A stretch of DNA of 64,000 nt from Ceratorhiza oryzae-sativae (taxonomy: Eukaryota; Basidiomycota; Agaricomycetes; Cantharellales; Ceratobasidiaceae): the NCBI GenBank assembly GCA_030998015.1, contig JARWMV010000235.1:434001-498000 (forward strand), written 5' to 3'. The position numbers were made by a program, and so were the translations under genes. The notes below the pieces were generated by a model. The model was not told where the DNA came from, did not search any database, and was given only the letters and a program-made list of their open reading frames with translations. Numbering within the stretch: position 1 is the first letter of the stretch; every line of letters begins with the position of its first letter. This document shows, piece by piece, positions 11,526 through 22,166 of the stretch.

Positions 11526-12703
11526 TTAGATGGAGCTGAGTGCAGTACCGCCTGCACGCCTGTCAACTTCGATCACCTCGTCCAGTCCGACTACCTCGAA
11601 GAACGCTCGTGGGTCCATGCCCCTTGCAGAAGTGTGGTCCGTCCCAGTCTTCTTCAGCAGGTACATCGCCTCCCGGATAGCATGTACCGCAGCAACCGCA
11701 GACACCAGTGAGAAGATGATGATCTTCGCACCCATCTGCTCTGCTTCTTTCGTTGTGAAAGATGGAGTTAGTCCACCGGAGATCACGTTCACGAGAACCT
11801 ATGCAAACCATTCATAAGTATGCCATAATCCTGGATAAATCTATATCCGACACTCACGGGGGTGGGACTGAGAGCGGCAACAGTCTTCTCGAGTAGCTCC
11901 TTGGTCTTCACTCCCTCGATGAACGCCACGTCCGCCCCAACTGCCGCAGCCGCTTGCAGGCGGCGGATCGCCTCGTCCATCCCAAGAACCTGAGCAGAGT
12001 CCGTGCGAGCGATGATTACAATGTCCGACCCAGGAATGGCGTCACGAGCCTGGACGGCAGCGCGGATGCGAGTGAGGAACTCTTCAGTCGACACCACCTG
12101 CTTTCCGAGCAAGTGACCGCAGCGCTTGGTCTGAACCTGTAGATGTATGCGTGGTCAGCGAGGTTCAAACAGACAGTGTTACGTTAGACGTACCTGATCT
12201 TCGATGTGGAGAGCGGCAACGCCGGCACGATCGTACATTTGGACAGTGCGAGCAACCATGGCGGGACCACCGAAGCCGGTGTCGGCATCGGCGATGAGAG
12301 GGGTCGAGTAGCTGAGGTTGGTGATCATCGACGCGTTCTGCACAAAGTCGGGAAGAGTTGCAATTGCGAGATCGGGCTGTCCGAGCTTCGCCGCAGTAGT
12401 GGCGGCACCGCTGAAGCGAGCATGTCAGTCGAGTGGATAGAAGATGAGCGAGACCGGAACAGACCTCTGGTAGAGACAGGTGAAGCCAGCTTCGAGCGCG
12501 CACCGTGCGCTGATGCCGTCGCATACACCAGGAGCGACAACGATCTCGTCGCGGGCGAGCATCTGGCGGAGGCGAGTGCTAGCCTTCCAGTGGAGAGGCT
12601 CATCAGCAGTGTGGATGAGGTGAGCGGGCTTGACGTAGACACCAGACGCGGTGTAGTTGTCGGAAGAGACGGAGGCGGCGGAGTGGATGGGTTGCATAAC
12701 CAT
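11526..12703 (-). CDS. Isocitrate-lyase/PEP-mutase superfamily lyase, copy 2
   Basis: Exons 12703-12465, 12410-12194, 12136-11858 and 11798-11526 encode 335 residues with the same motifs as copy 1 (ADADTGFGGP, KRCGH, FIEGVKT). Intron positions are identical. The C-terminal stretch GLDEVIEVDRRAGG matches copy 1 exactly, whereas copy 3 has GLDGVIEIDRRAGG, so copies 1 and 2 are the closest pair. Frame is intact. Its core promoter (TATTTAAA at 12808-12815, minus strand) differs from that of copy 1 but matches copy 3. The enzyme should cleave or hydrolyse a 2-oxo or 2-hydroxy dicarboxylate with Mg2+. Oxalate formation from oxaloacetate is one possibility, not shown. Confidence 0.9.
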
Positions 12704-14275
12704 GTTGAGTGAGTAATCGAGTAGAAGAGTAGAGCTAGGTGAGTGTAGTGAAGAGGCGAGTGAAGCTGAGTAGCTAATGGTGTCTGAAACTGCGCTCAGT
12801 CGAGCTGTTTAAATACCTCTCTTATCACTCGGTACGCATACAGGTGATTTCGACTTGGTCCTGCAACTCCATCCAGCTGTCCATAGCCAAGTACAATGAC
12901 GACCTAGTTCATAGTCGACGACCGCTAAACGGAGCTCTGCCAAGCTGCAACTGCATGTCAGGGAGAGATAGAACTCCTTGTCAAAGTCTGGGCTGCGTGA
13001 CAGCGCCGGGTGTGGTTCGGATTAAGCGTCGGTAAATCTTCTGTCGGCAGACGACGCGCCAGGTGAAAGAGCCAAAATTGGGGGCGGCATGACCCGTTTT
13101 TCGATGGAGAAGGTGTATGGTGAATGACTGGAAGAGCGTTTCGCGGCGAAGTTGGACAGCTCGTTCCGTCTCGGCACATGGTATTGATGGGACGGACGGT
13201 ACTTCCATGTTCGGGGCATATATCCAGCACTATGGTTGCTGCTTCGTACCGGCCCGGCCGCCAAAGGAACAGAGGTTGATGCAGTCTGGGTCCGTCTTGG
13301 CTAGTAATATGCGTCGGACACTATCGGAGAACCCAAAGTATCGACAGGGTGAGGTTAATGAATTCTGCCCCAACACCCATTTAGCGAGCCAGCAGGGTCT
13401 CTCTGTTGCTTGGGATCGCCCGGATCTTTGATGTGAGTTTGTGGATTGTTATGGAAAACGAACATCGACTAGGGCCTTCCACGTTGCGATCAGAGCCAGG
13501 AATCGGGGTTGCCGGCAATCATGGGTCGAACTACGGCGGCGAAATGCACTTGGCAAATTGCAACTCAAGAGAGGCTTGTGCCACTTGGCAAGCACTTGGG
13601 AGCTGAAATTTAGACCATCAGAATAAATGGGGCATTTTTAGCTGGCCGAGGGAGTCATCCTGATTATCCAGTGCCGAAAGAGTACTAGTATGGTGCTGAA
13701 AATAGCTCGAAATTACAATTATTGCCAGGTGCTGGACCGTGCCCTTCGTCCTTCTCACCGAGCGTGACACGGGCCAAGGATATCGTCATCGTTCGAGCAG
13801 ATAACGCATCATGTGTCGAACACGATATCTATTGAGACGTTCGAGTCGAATACCAAGCCCGAGCTGGGGCCTTGGGGGAGGCGGGGTGCCGTCACGTGCA
13901 AGGGCCAAGAACATCCAATGTGGGAAATAGACTTGGCGACGGTGAGTCGATGCCGACAAATCGCCTTCGTCCAGTGCACGCTATCACCGTGCCTAATCAG
14001 GGGCCGCTTCTGTTGCAATGCCGAGAGCCATTCGAAAACACTCGGACCGCTCCGAAAATGCCCGAGCCGACGTGGGCGTTATCTCCGGTGTCGAGCGCCA
14101 AGCAGTCGACAACGTGCTCTTCAGGCGGGTGTCGCTCAAAGAGTTCCCCCTTGCTCATCCCCTGCCTGTCGACTCTAGGTGCGAGCTCAACCCCTCGACG
14201 GTAAGCGCTGCATCAAGGCGTCTGTCACCGGCTCCACTCATAAATTTGCCTGGTTATCGTCGGCTCAATTCACAG
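12704..14275. other. Divergent intergenic region with duplicated DUF1275 promoter
   Basis: The left part is the promoter of lyase copy 2. From about 13770 onward the DNA resembles 23080-23590, starting at the shared block CATGTG.CGAACACGAT, and forms the 5' region of the DUF1275 gene. No independent gene is supported between 12830 and 13770, although several short ORFs overlap there. Confidence 0.5.
12808..12815 (-). promoter_or_regulatory. TATTTAAA core promoter element of lyase copy 2
   Basis: On the minus strand TATTTAAACAGCTC lies about 105 bp before the ATG. The same motif precedes copy 3 (around 20125-20136) but not copy 1. Conservation between duplicated promoters that otherwise diverge suggests function. 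Confidence 0.45.
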
Positions 14276-15666
14276 ATGTCTGACTTGAAGCCCACCACCG
14301 CCCCCCGGCCGCCCGCAGCGGTGACCCGCGAGTCGACGATGACGCTAGCCTCTGACGAAAAGGCGCCCATCACGCCCGATGAGCTCGTCAACCCGCCTCG
14401 GGTGTACGACCCTCGCCAGATCGAGCGCGCCGGTCAGTCCCCGGTCGAACCAGCGACAGCCGTCAACAGCATCGTGCTTGAGGAAGGGCTGCTCAAGACG
14501 CCCAAACCAGTCGCTCCGGCCAATGAACCTCCTCAACCTGACGAAGAGCGCGAGATTCCGGCTGAGGAGCTCCCTCTTGTCGTGCGCCCTTTTTCGGCCA
14601 AGATGCGCAAATACCTGATGGAGGAGGTTGATACCAATCTCGCAAGCTATCCGCTTGCTGGATACTGCTTCATGACTGGATATGTGTGTATTCTGATCCC
14701 TTCATACCAGAACAAAAAAAAAAAAACTAACATACGGCATAGACTGATGCGATTACGTACACAGCAGCCTACGTCTGGTGCGCTTTCCAAACCGGGAACA
14801 CCATTCAATGCGCAATGGCCCTCGCCAAGCTGTTCACCAAATACCCTCACCCTCGAAGTTCGATAACGTTCCCGACCACTATGCCCGAGGAAGCCTCGTG
14901 GAATCCGCTAGCTGCTGAACAGTGGGAATGGCGACGCGATCCTGGTCTTAGCACCGGCGACGGACAGGCTCTCACCTCGCTCTTATGCTTCCTCTTTGGC
15001 GCCTTTGTTGGACGACTGGGCGACAGAATTGGGCCGAGAAAACGGGCCTGGTTGATTTTTGGAACGTTTATCCAAGCGTGCTTTTCGTTGGCGGCTTCAC
15101 TCACTTGCTGGGCAAACGGTTCGTATTCTCTTCTTGTATACCTTTTTCACCAGACTGAAATCGTGGGATCACAGGTGAAAGTTCGTTTGGAGGCGCGCGT
15201 GGAGGCGAATTCACAAACTGGGGAACGGTTCTCGGCTTCCTCACGATCGGATTCGCGAGCGCGGCCATGGGGTTGCAAGCTCATGCGGGTGTTCGTATCG
15301 GCAACATTTTCAACTCGTATGTTCCCCGATCGTTCTTTTACGCATTTAGCTCATGAGATATGGCGTAGGACTGTCGTACTCACGACAATCTGGGTGCAAT
15401 TCGTGGGAGAGCCAAAGTTGTTCCAACCGCACATGGTTAAGCAGCGGGACCACAAGGCAATTGCAATCCTTGGACTTATTCTCGGGGGTCAGTACACTTC
15501 CGCTCAGTTCATCCTCTGACTAAACTTTGGTCGAATAGGTATGGTGGGACGAGCACTGGTCAACAAGATTGGCTCGCACTGGACATTCGGTCTGGGCTTC
15601 GTCATCCGACTCTTGGTCGCCGTTAGCTGGCTTAGCATACCCGCCGCCAAGCCCAAGAAGAAGTGA
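14276..15666 (+). CDS. DUF1275 (YoaK-like) membrane protein, copy 1
   Basis: Five exons (14276-14683, 14743-15118, 15175-15316, 15369-15487, 15539-15666) join in frame to 390 residues. The first 120 residues are polar and proline-rich. Membrane segments typical of DUF1275 follow: AGYCFMTGYTDAITYTAAYVW, the FQTGNTIQCA stretch, LTSLLCFLFGAFVGRLGDR, AWLIFGTFIQACFSLAASLT, GTVLGFLTIGFASAAMG, and a C-terminal helix ending in a lysine-rich tail. The DUF1275 family is widespread in fungi and bacteria with no settled function; transport has been guessed. The 3' end faces the trehalase pseudogene. Copy 2 at 23591 is clearly homologous with identical intron phases. Confidence 0.88.
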
Positions 15667-15818
15667 CCAGCTCGCTCGACTTTGGTTTCACGTTTCGTTC
15701 CAGGGGTTTAGATTTTGCCAACATACAGTAGATAGAATTATTCTTACGACGAGTAATGACGACAAAATTATACAAAAAAGTCTCATGAATGATCCTAAGA
15801 ATCTTCCAAAGCGCCGAG

Positions 15819-17722
15819 CTACAGTTGAGTATACATCTCATTGCGGGGCAACGCCGGCAACCGCTTGGCGCTCACAGGATCTGTCAACGGACACACAGGG
15901 TTGTCCAGTTTCATCCCCAGTACATGGGCGATCCAAATTGCGGCGCTACAGCCAGGCTCAGTCTCTCTTTCAGGGTGACTAGATCCCAGGAAACCTACCC
16001 GTTCGTCCATCCAAACTGCACATATGAGTCCGCCAGTCAACAAGCGTCTTGGGGAGCGGAAAGAACCCAGCTTGCTCCAGTTTGGATCTCATATTCGCCG
16101 CCATGTCCGCTGCGCATGATGTCCCACGCATTCAGCTTCTCATACATCACACCTGGGAATCTGCTGAGCCACACATCCTTGCCGACGTCATCTCGCACAA
16201 TCTCTCCGATATCATCCATTCTCAGCCTGCCAGTCGCGTTCCTTCCCGCGTGCAACGACTTAGCTTCGTCGACAAATACACCGACATGCATAAGCCTTAC
16301 CAGTTGCAAAACGCAGCGGTCATTGTACCGCATAGCAAGTTCTTTAACCACCACATTCCGCCAACTGGAACTCGTCGTCTCGTCCAGATCTCGTCCCTGA
16401 ATATCTTCGCCTTCGACGACAGGTAAATCGCCGTACGAACGCCAAGCTGACCGATGGGCGTCTTGGTCTTGGTGAACTGGTGTGCGTCATCGGTCGTGAG
16501 GTTGAATGGAATGTTCCGCAAAGCCTTGATAGCGATATCTGGGTTTGGAGTGGGAGAAGGCAATGCGAGCGAGCGTTAATTTCGCCAGATTCTTTTCATG
16601 TGCACCGACGTACATTGCAGCGGCGGCCAAGCATTCTAACGTCAGGAGCCATCATTGCGAACGTGAGCGAATCAATCGGGGTCGTTGGGACGTCGACTAC
16701 CAGGAAATCCCACTGCTGACCGGATTTTGTTACTGTCGCCGGTAACGGACCTTCATAGCTAAGCACCCCAGTTTTGTGGCTTATCCGGGTAGAAAATTTG
16801 GGTAGAACCCACCGCCTGAGCAGATCCCTGACTCCAGCAAACGCTTCCTCACTGGAGTCTCGGGCCAAATCTCACTCCAATACGGTGCCAGCGCCGCTCC
16901 ACTCCAAAACGTTCCAATGCGGCTATTTCGAACAGCGTCTGGAACACCTGCCTGATCCAACTGGAAATCGTAAAACGCAGCTCGTGATTCGGACCAATGC
17001 AAGTCGAGTATGGCAGTGCGCAAGTGATGAGCTGCCAAGAGGTGTCGGCGTTTATGCTACCCGCGTATAGAGTCGTCGTCACGGCGAGTTGGTAGAGGTC
17101 AGCCATGAGCGTGTGGCAGCGGTAGAGAATACTGTGTATGTTTACGGGTACAAGGCTTCGGATGGGAGCTCGAAGCATTTGTACAATCCGGTCTCGAGGT
17201 AGCGTATTCGGACCCCCATCCATGGGCGGCATAGCTGCATCTGAATCACGGGTCAGGAAGACGTCTTTTGGTAAGGACAAAACAATTTATCCAGATTCGG
17301 TTCCACTGGCTAACTCAGATTATATGGTGGACTCGTATTCGCGGCTGGTAGCTTTATCATCTCACTATGCAGTTATCTAGCTCTCCGTGCACGGCCAGGA
17401 GACGCAGGTTAGAAATTCACCCATGGTACAGCGAACTCCGGGACGTAGACTGTTTACCTGCCCGTTGTAGTGATAAATAAGGTGTGCTTTGGACGGGTCT
17501 CTGGGCGAACTTCTGACAAACCGAGAACTGTGATGGAAAATCTGAACCAGGTACGACCAAAATACGGTGCGGATCGTCCTACTGGTGGCACATTCCAGCA
17601 TCGCGGGAATGTGCGTGGTATGCGTTTCGGTCGTTCACAACCAACGAGCCTCGAGGGTACGCATGGGAAGTCGAGAAATTTGCTAGTATTAAAGCTAACC
17701 ACAAAACCGAGGGACGTGTCAT
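15819..17722 (-). pseudogene. GH37 trehalase pseudogene (deleted duplicate)
   Basis: This is the counterpart of the complete trehalase at 25104-28191. Its 5' part keeps the signal peptide and N-terminal segment but has a TAG in place of the Arg codon after CHQ (the intact copy reads CYQR). At about 17511-17515 it jumps from the N-terminal segment (ending SQFSVCQ) straight to sequence of exon 6 (PSDPSK-like), removing about 1.1 kb with the trehalase signature GGRFREQYYWDS. Small indels shift the frame near the LYQLAV region. A 19-bp deletion follows the WPE motif before FAGVRDLL. The 3' part still contains QQWDF and the C-terminal GMKLDNP block. It cannot encode an active enzyme. Confidence 0.88.
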
Positions 17723-18218
17723 GCTGGTTTCGGGTGGCAAGTAGAAACAGAGGGATCCCTAGTCGCAGGCACACAGGGGCTCGGCGTGGTCCAAGCATAT
17801 CTAATAGTGTCCCTCGAGGTAAAACCCTATACATTCCAACTGCGTGCGTGGTATATGACGCATACAAGGCGCTTCGTTGCGTAGCAGGAGAAGAGCGTAA
17901 ATGGAAGCGTCAGCCATTGGTTGCCGCCGTTTGAAGCCCAACCGATCCTCATTAGAAAAGTGCACCATAAATAGTTTTCGCGACGATATATAAATGTATG
18001 CTTGGTTTTCCGTCTTGCATCGGGCTGACAGGTTGAAACAAGTGCTCTGGTGACAGAGAATCAGATTTACAACGCCATCCTGGTCACAACAAGCGCCGAT
18101 GATACAATCGTAAACACCGTATTGTCTCAGTTCACTCTACCTCCCAGAGGCTGGGCGAAGCTTTATAATATGCATGGAATAAATGCGTCACAACGTAGTA
18201 CTAGCGATATAGACTACC
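17723..18218. other. Duplicated spacer between trehalase and Rim13 tail
   Basis: This is the copy of the spacer at 28192-28685, which separates trehalase from Rim13. Shared blocks include CAAGGCGCTTCG-like and ACAACAAGCGCCGATGATACAATCG. No gene is seen. Confidence 0.55.
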
Positions 18219-18303
18219 TCATCTCACTCTAACCAGGCTTCCGACCTCCACAGAACTGGAAACGACCATCTCAAACTCGGTCGCGAAGCCTGGATAATAT
18301 CTC
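18219..18303 (-). pseudogene. Rim13/PalB 3' end fragment at the duplication junction
   Basis: About 28 codons and the stop of the Rim13 gene recur here. On the minus strand the fragment reads a frame with EFEMVVSSSVEVGSLVRVR then TGA, against FQMVVYSSVGIGNPVRVR in the full gene at 28686. Homology breaks off at about 18303, and the 3' flank of lyase copy 3 begins within a few bases. The fragment has no start or remaining domain and is a scar of the duplication. Confidence 0.8.
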
Positions 18304-18305
18304 AC

Positions 18306-18849
18306 CCATGTGATGCGCTATGATAGATTCAAATCAATCCCGGGAATGTCAGGGCAGGAACAATATGTCCAGTAACATGGAAGGGATGCGAGTTGGAGAT
18401 GTAACATACATTGATATAATGTACACTACGATAGTAGTTGAGAAATGAGGTATATTTTGATGCGTGGAGGGCGTTGTGAGGAGCTAAGATACAGACGAAA
18501 TCCCAGCACGAAAGGGTCGAGCTGAGGGGGAAAGAATGGGAGGTAGCTGTACTCAAGCTGGCGCAAAATATGTCTACCCATGGAACAGAAATGGCCGAAG
18601 GAGCTTGACATTTTCCTGTAGTTTTGAAGCCTCATAGAATCCCACATAAAATCTTGACTAAGGCAAGAATTGAATGAGCATCAACCAAGAATAATAGGTA
18701 AGAACGACAGTTCAAAGTCTTGTCTACATGCGCACGCTACGTCGTTCACAAACAAAGCAACGTGTAGCCCTAACATTACACCATCCAAAAAACTATAACC
18801 TGAAAAATAAAACAAAAACAATCCATATATAGGGGCAGAATGATTTATT
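18306..18849. other. 3' flank of lyase copy 3, start of right duplication unit
   Basis: This is homologous to 10770-11525 in the left unit. It contains only short ORFs without recognisable features. Confidence 0.55.
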
Positions 18850-20029
18850 TTAGATGGAGCTGAGGGTAGTACCGCCTGCACGCCTGTCAATTTCGATCAC
18901 GCCGTCCAGTCCGACTACCTCGAAGAACGCTCGTGGGTCCATGCCCCTTGCAGAAGTGTGGTCCGTCCCAGTTTTCTTCAGCAGGTACATCGCCTCTCGG
19001 ATAGCGTGTACTGCAGCAACCGCAGACACCAGTGAGAAGATGATGATCTTCGCACCCATCTGCTCTGCTTCCTTCGTCGTGAAAGACGGAGTCAGTCCAC
19101 CGGAGATTACATTCACGAGAACCTGTGCGACCACTCCATAAGTGTGCCATAATCCCGGATAAACTTATGCCCAGCACTTACGGGAGTGGGACTGAGGGCG
19201 GCAACAGTCTTCTCCAGCAACTCCTTGGTCTTCACGCCCTCAATGAACGCCACGTCCGCCCCGACTGCCGCAGCCGCTTGCAGGCGGCAGATCGCCTCGT
19301 CCATCCCGAGAACCTGAGCAGAGTCTGTACGAGCGATGATCACAATGTCCGACCCAGGAATGGCGTCACGAGCCTGGACGGCAGCACGGATGCGAGTGAG
19401 GAACTCTTCAGTCGACACCACCTGTTTTCCGAGCAAGTGACCGCAGCGCTTGGTCTGGACCTGTGGATGTATGCGTGGTCAGCGAGGTTCCAACAGACAT
19501 AGCGTTACGTTAGACGTACCTGATCTTCGATGTGGAGAGCGGCAACGCCGGCACGATCGTACATTTGGACAGTGCGAGCAACCATGGCGGGACCACCGAA
19601 GCCGGTGTCGGCATCGGCGATGAGAGGGGTCGAGTAGCTGAGGTTGGTGATCATCGACGCGTTCTGGACAAAGTCGGGAAGAGTCGCAATTGCAAGATCG
19701 GGCTGTCCGAGCTTCGCCGCGGTAGTGGCGGCACCGCTGAAACAGGCATGTCAGTCGAGTGGATAGAAGATGAGCGGGACCGGAACAGACCTCTGGTAGA
19801 GACAGGTGAAGCCAGCTTCGAGCGCGCACCGTGTGCTGATGCCGTCGAATACACCAGGAGCGACAACGATCTCGTCGCGGGCGAGCATCTGGCGGAGGCG
19901 AGTGCTAGCCTTCCAGTGGAGGGGCTCATTGGCAGTGTGAATGAGATGAGCGGGCTTGACATAGACGCCGGACGCGGTGTAGTTGTCGGAAGAGACGGGA
20001 GTGGTTGACTGAACAGGCTGCATAACCAT
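18850..20029 (-). CDS. Isocitrate-lyase/PEP-mutase superfamily lyase, copy 3
   Basis: Exons 20029-19791, 19736-19520, 19460-19182 and 19122-18850 encode 335 residues, frame intact, with the same introns as copies 1 and 2. All family motifs are kept (ADADTGFGGP, LHIEDQ, KRCGH, IARTDS, GGLTP). It is the most diverged of the three: Q replaces H in the N-terminal segment (MVMQPVQS against MVMQPIHS), GVFDGIS replaces GVCDGIS, and the C-terminus differs at several positions. The open frame upstream continues past this ATG, but the MVMQP start is shared by all copies. Function is as for copies 1 and 2: a Mg-dependent C-C bond lyase or hydrolase of uncertain substrate. Confidence 0.9.
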
Positions 20030-20736
20030 GTTGGGCATGCAAACAAGTACAGGAGTATGGCCTAGTGAGCGTGAAGGCAAACGAAAGCTGAGTAACTGGA
20101 GGCGCATGAAACTGTGATCAGGCGAGCTGTTTAAATAATTCCACCATAGGAAGCACCTGAACATGATTGAGACCCATTGGACCTCGAGACTCCTTTTGAC
20201 ATTCGTGAGGAACACCAGGGGGATCCTGTTAAAAAGATATAACTCCAATTTGACAGGCTTGTTTAGACGCCAGTCGATGCCAGGAATACCGACAGGCTCT
20301 TGACATCCCTCGACTCTCGCGGGGCGAGTTTTTTTTTTGTGTTTTTGATTCAATCCTAGAATTTCATTAGGGAATTTGGGAATAGTTGAAGGAACAGCTT
20401 AATGTCAGATTTGCGTAACCTCAACTCAACTCTGGAAGGCCCGCCCACTCAAAGACAGGGCCTAGAATCAACGAACTTGGTACCTCAGCGCTTCCATCTG
20501 TACACCATAGTTGACACTTTGTCTTGTTTCAGGCCCTATAGCAGCACCTGCTTAGTCGACATTCATTCACCAACCCCCTTTGTTGGCCTTTTCTCCCCAC
20601 ACTTGTTGTTGTATCTCTAACTAAGGATTTGGCAGTGGGACTAACCATTTTACTTATGGTATGGGCGATATCCCAACAGGAAGTGGGTTTGTATAGGAGG
20701 TCCGTGCTACGAACAACGTGAGTTGGGCCACGTAGA
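20030..20736. other. Promoter of lyase copy 3 and spacer before the palindrome
   Basis: TATTTAAA (minus strand, around 20129-20136) with the adjoining CAGCTC block matches the promoter of copy 2. Further right I see no gene. Confidence 0.45.
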
Positions 20737-22166
20737 TACACTTGCTGACAAAAGTCTTGCAGCACGTGATGGATTTTTCACTGAACCCAGTCTGGCCAGC
20801 AGTGGTCTGGTCTTCCGATTTCGATGTACTATTAGAGGTTGTGTAATAGCTATATGTCTATCGCTGTACCAAGTCTCAAAGAAATCGAAACAGAGGCCGA
20901 AGAGATACGGCCAAATAAGTCGTCGATTGTGCTGCAAGACTTTTGAAATTCAAGGTGCCATAAAGTCAAGCCTTGGACAATCCATGAATCTCAGCACCTA
21001 GCTGGCCGATTTTGATCAAACAAAGTGCGCGCAGATAGCTATCACTATCTTTGGTATAGATCTGCGCCGTTTGAGAGCAATTTTATCAGTAGATGTACAT
21101 GCATATAATCGATCATATATAGGGCACATTTCCCCCTATTACAGCTTGCCTATAAACAAAAAAGGAGGCTAGAAAGTTCTCTTTGCACTCAAACTATCAG
21201 ATATGATTAGTAGATCTCAGGAGAGTGTAAATTCTAAGGTATACTAAGCGGATGTAGACCAGACCCAAATGCTGCACAATACCCCCTGGTTTCAGAAACC
21301 TGAAAGCGACAGCTGTATAGGATTCAACCAGCCCGGTAATAGACGTAGGCATGCTTCATATGTACATGCATCTTATGTATCATGCTCAAGACACAGAGCC
21401 AGCCATAACTCTAGCTACAGACTGTGCATCGAACTTTTGACAGTTTCTGATAGTAAAATTGTTGATTTGAGTGATGCACAGTCTGTAGCTAGAGTTATGG
21501 CTGGCTCTGTGTCTTGAGCGTGATACATAAGATGTGTGTACATATGAAGCATGCCTACGTCTATTACCGGGCTGGTTGAATCCTATACAGCTGTCGCTTT
21601 CAGGTTTCTGAAACCAGGGGGTATTGTGCAGCATTTGGGTCTGGTCTACATCTGCTTAGTATACCTTAGAATTTACACTCTCCTGAGATCTACTAATCAT
21701 ATCTGATAGTTTGAGCACAAAGAGAACTTTCTAGCCTCCTTTTTTGTTTATAGGCAAGCTGTAATAGGGGGAAATGTGCCCTATATATGATTGATTATAT
21801 GCATGTACATCTACTGATAAAATTGCTCTCAAACGGCGCAGATCTATACCAAAGATAGTGATAGCTATCTGCGCGCACTTTGTTTGATCAAAATCGGCCA
21901 GCTAGGTGCTGAGATTCATGGATTGTCCAAGGCTTGACTTTATGGCACCTTGAATTTCAAAAGTCTTGCAGCACAATCGACGACTTATTTGGCCGTATCT
22001 CTTCGGCCTCTGTTTCGATTTCTTTGAGACTTGGTACAGCGATAGACATATAGCTATTACACAACCTCTAATAGTACATCGAAATCGGAAGACCAGACCA
22101 CTGCTGGCCAGACCGGGTTCAGTGAAAAATCCATCACGTGCTGCAAGACTTTTGTCAGCAAGTGTA
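20737..22166. mobile_element. Fold-back element: 1.43-kb near-perfect palindrome
   Basis: Two arms of about 694 bp (20737-21430 and 21473-22166) are inverted copies with very few mismatches and no net length difference. Paired positions sum to 42903 throughout. A spacer of about 42 bp lies between them. The ends read TACACTTGCTGACAAAAGTC inward from both sides. If the outer TA is a target duplication, this fits a Tc1/mariner-type non-autonomous element (inference). Mirrored ORFs occur in both arms and are simply reflections. None looks like a transposase. A transcript crossing it would fold into a very long hairpin. It lies only in the right duplication unit. Confidence 0.85.

Larger units (their letters stand above)
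10770..18305. repeat. Left unit of a head-to-tail tandem duplication
   Basis: The unit holds, in order, the lyase 3' flank, lyase copy 2, a DUF1275 gene, a trehalase pseudogene and a scrap of the Rim13 3' end. The same order occurs in the right unit (about 18310-28768), where the last element is the true end of Rim13. Its left edge is about 10770 and its right edge about 18303. Homology is clear across genes and introns and is weaker between them. The segment 12830-13770 has no clear match on the right. Confidence 0.75.

Noticed and set aside
15819..17722. Initial idea that this locus is a DUF4965-type glutaminase
   Set aside because: The full copy shows GGRFREQYYWDS and QQWDFPNAW, which are GH37 trehalase signatures.
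21269..21634. Mirrored ORFs of 82 codons within the palindrome
   Set aside because: They are reflections of one sequence on both strands across the palindrome centre, with no known domain. They are not separate genes.
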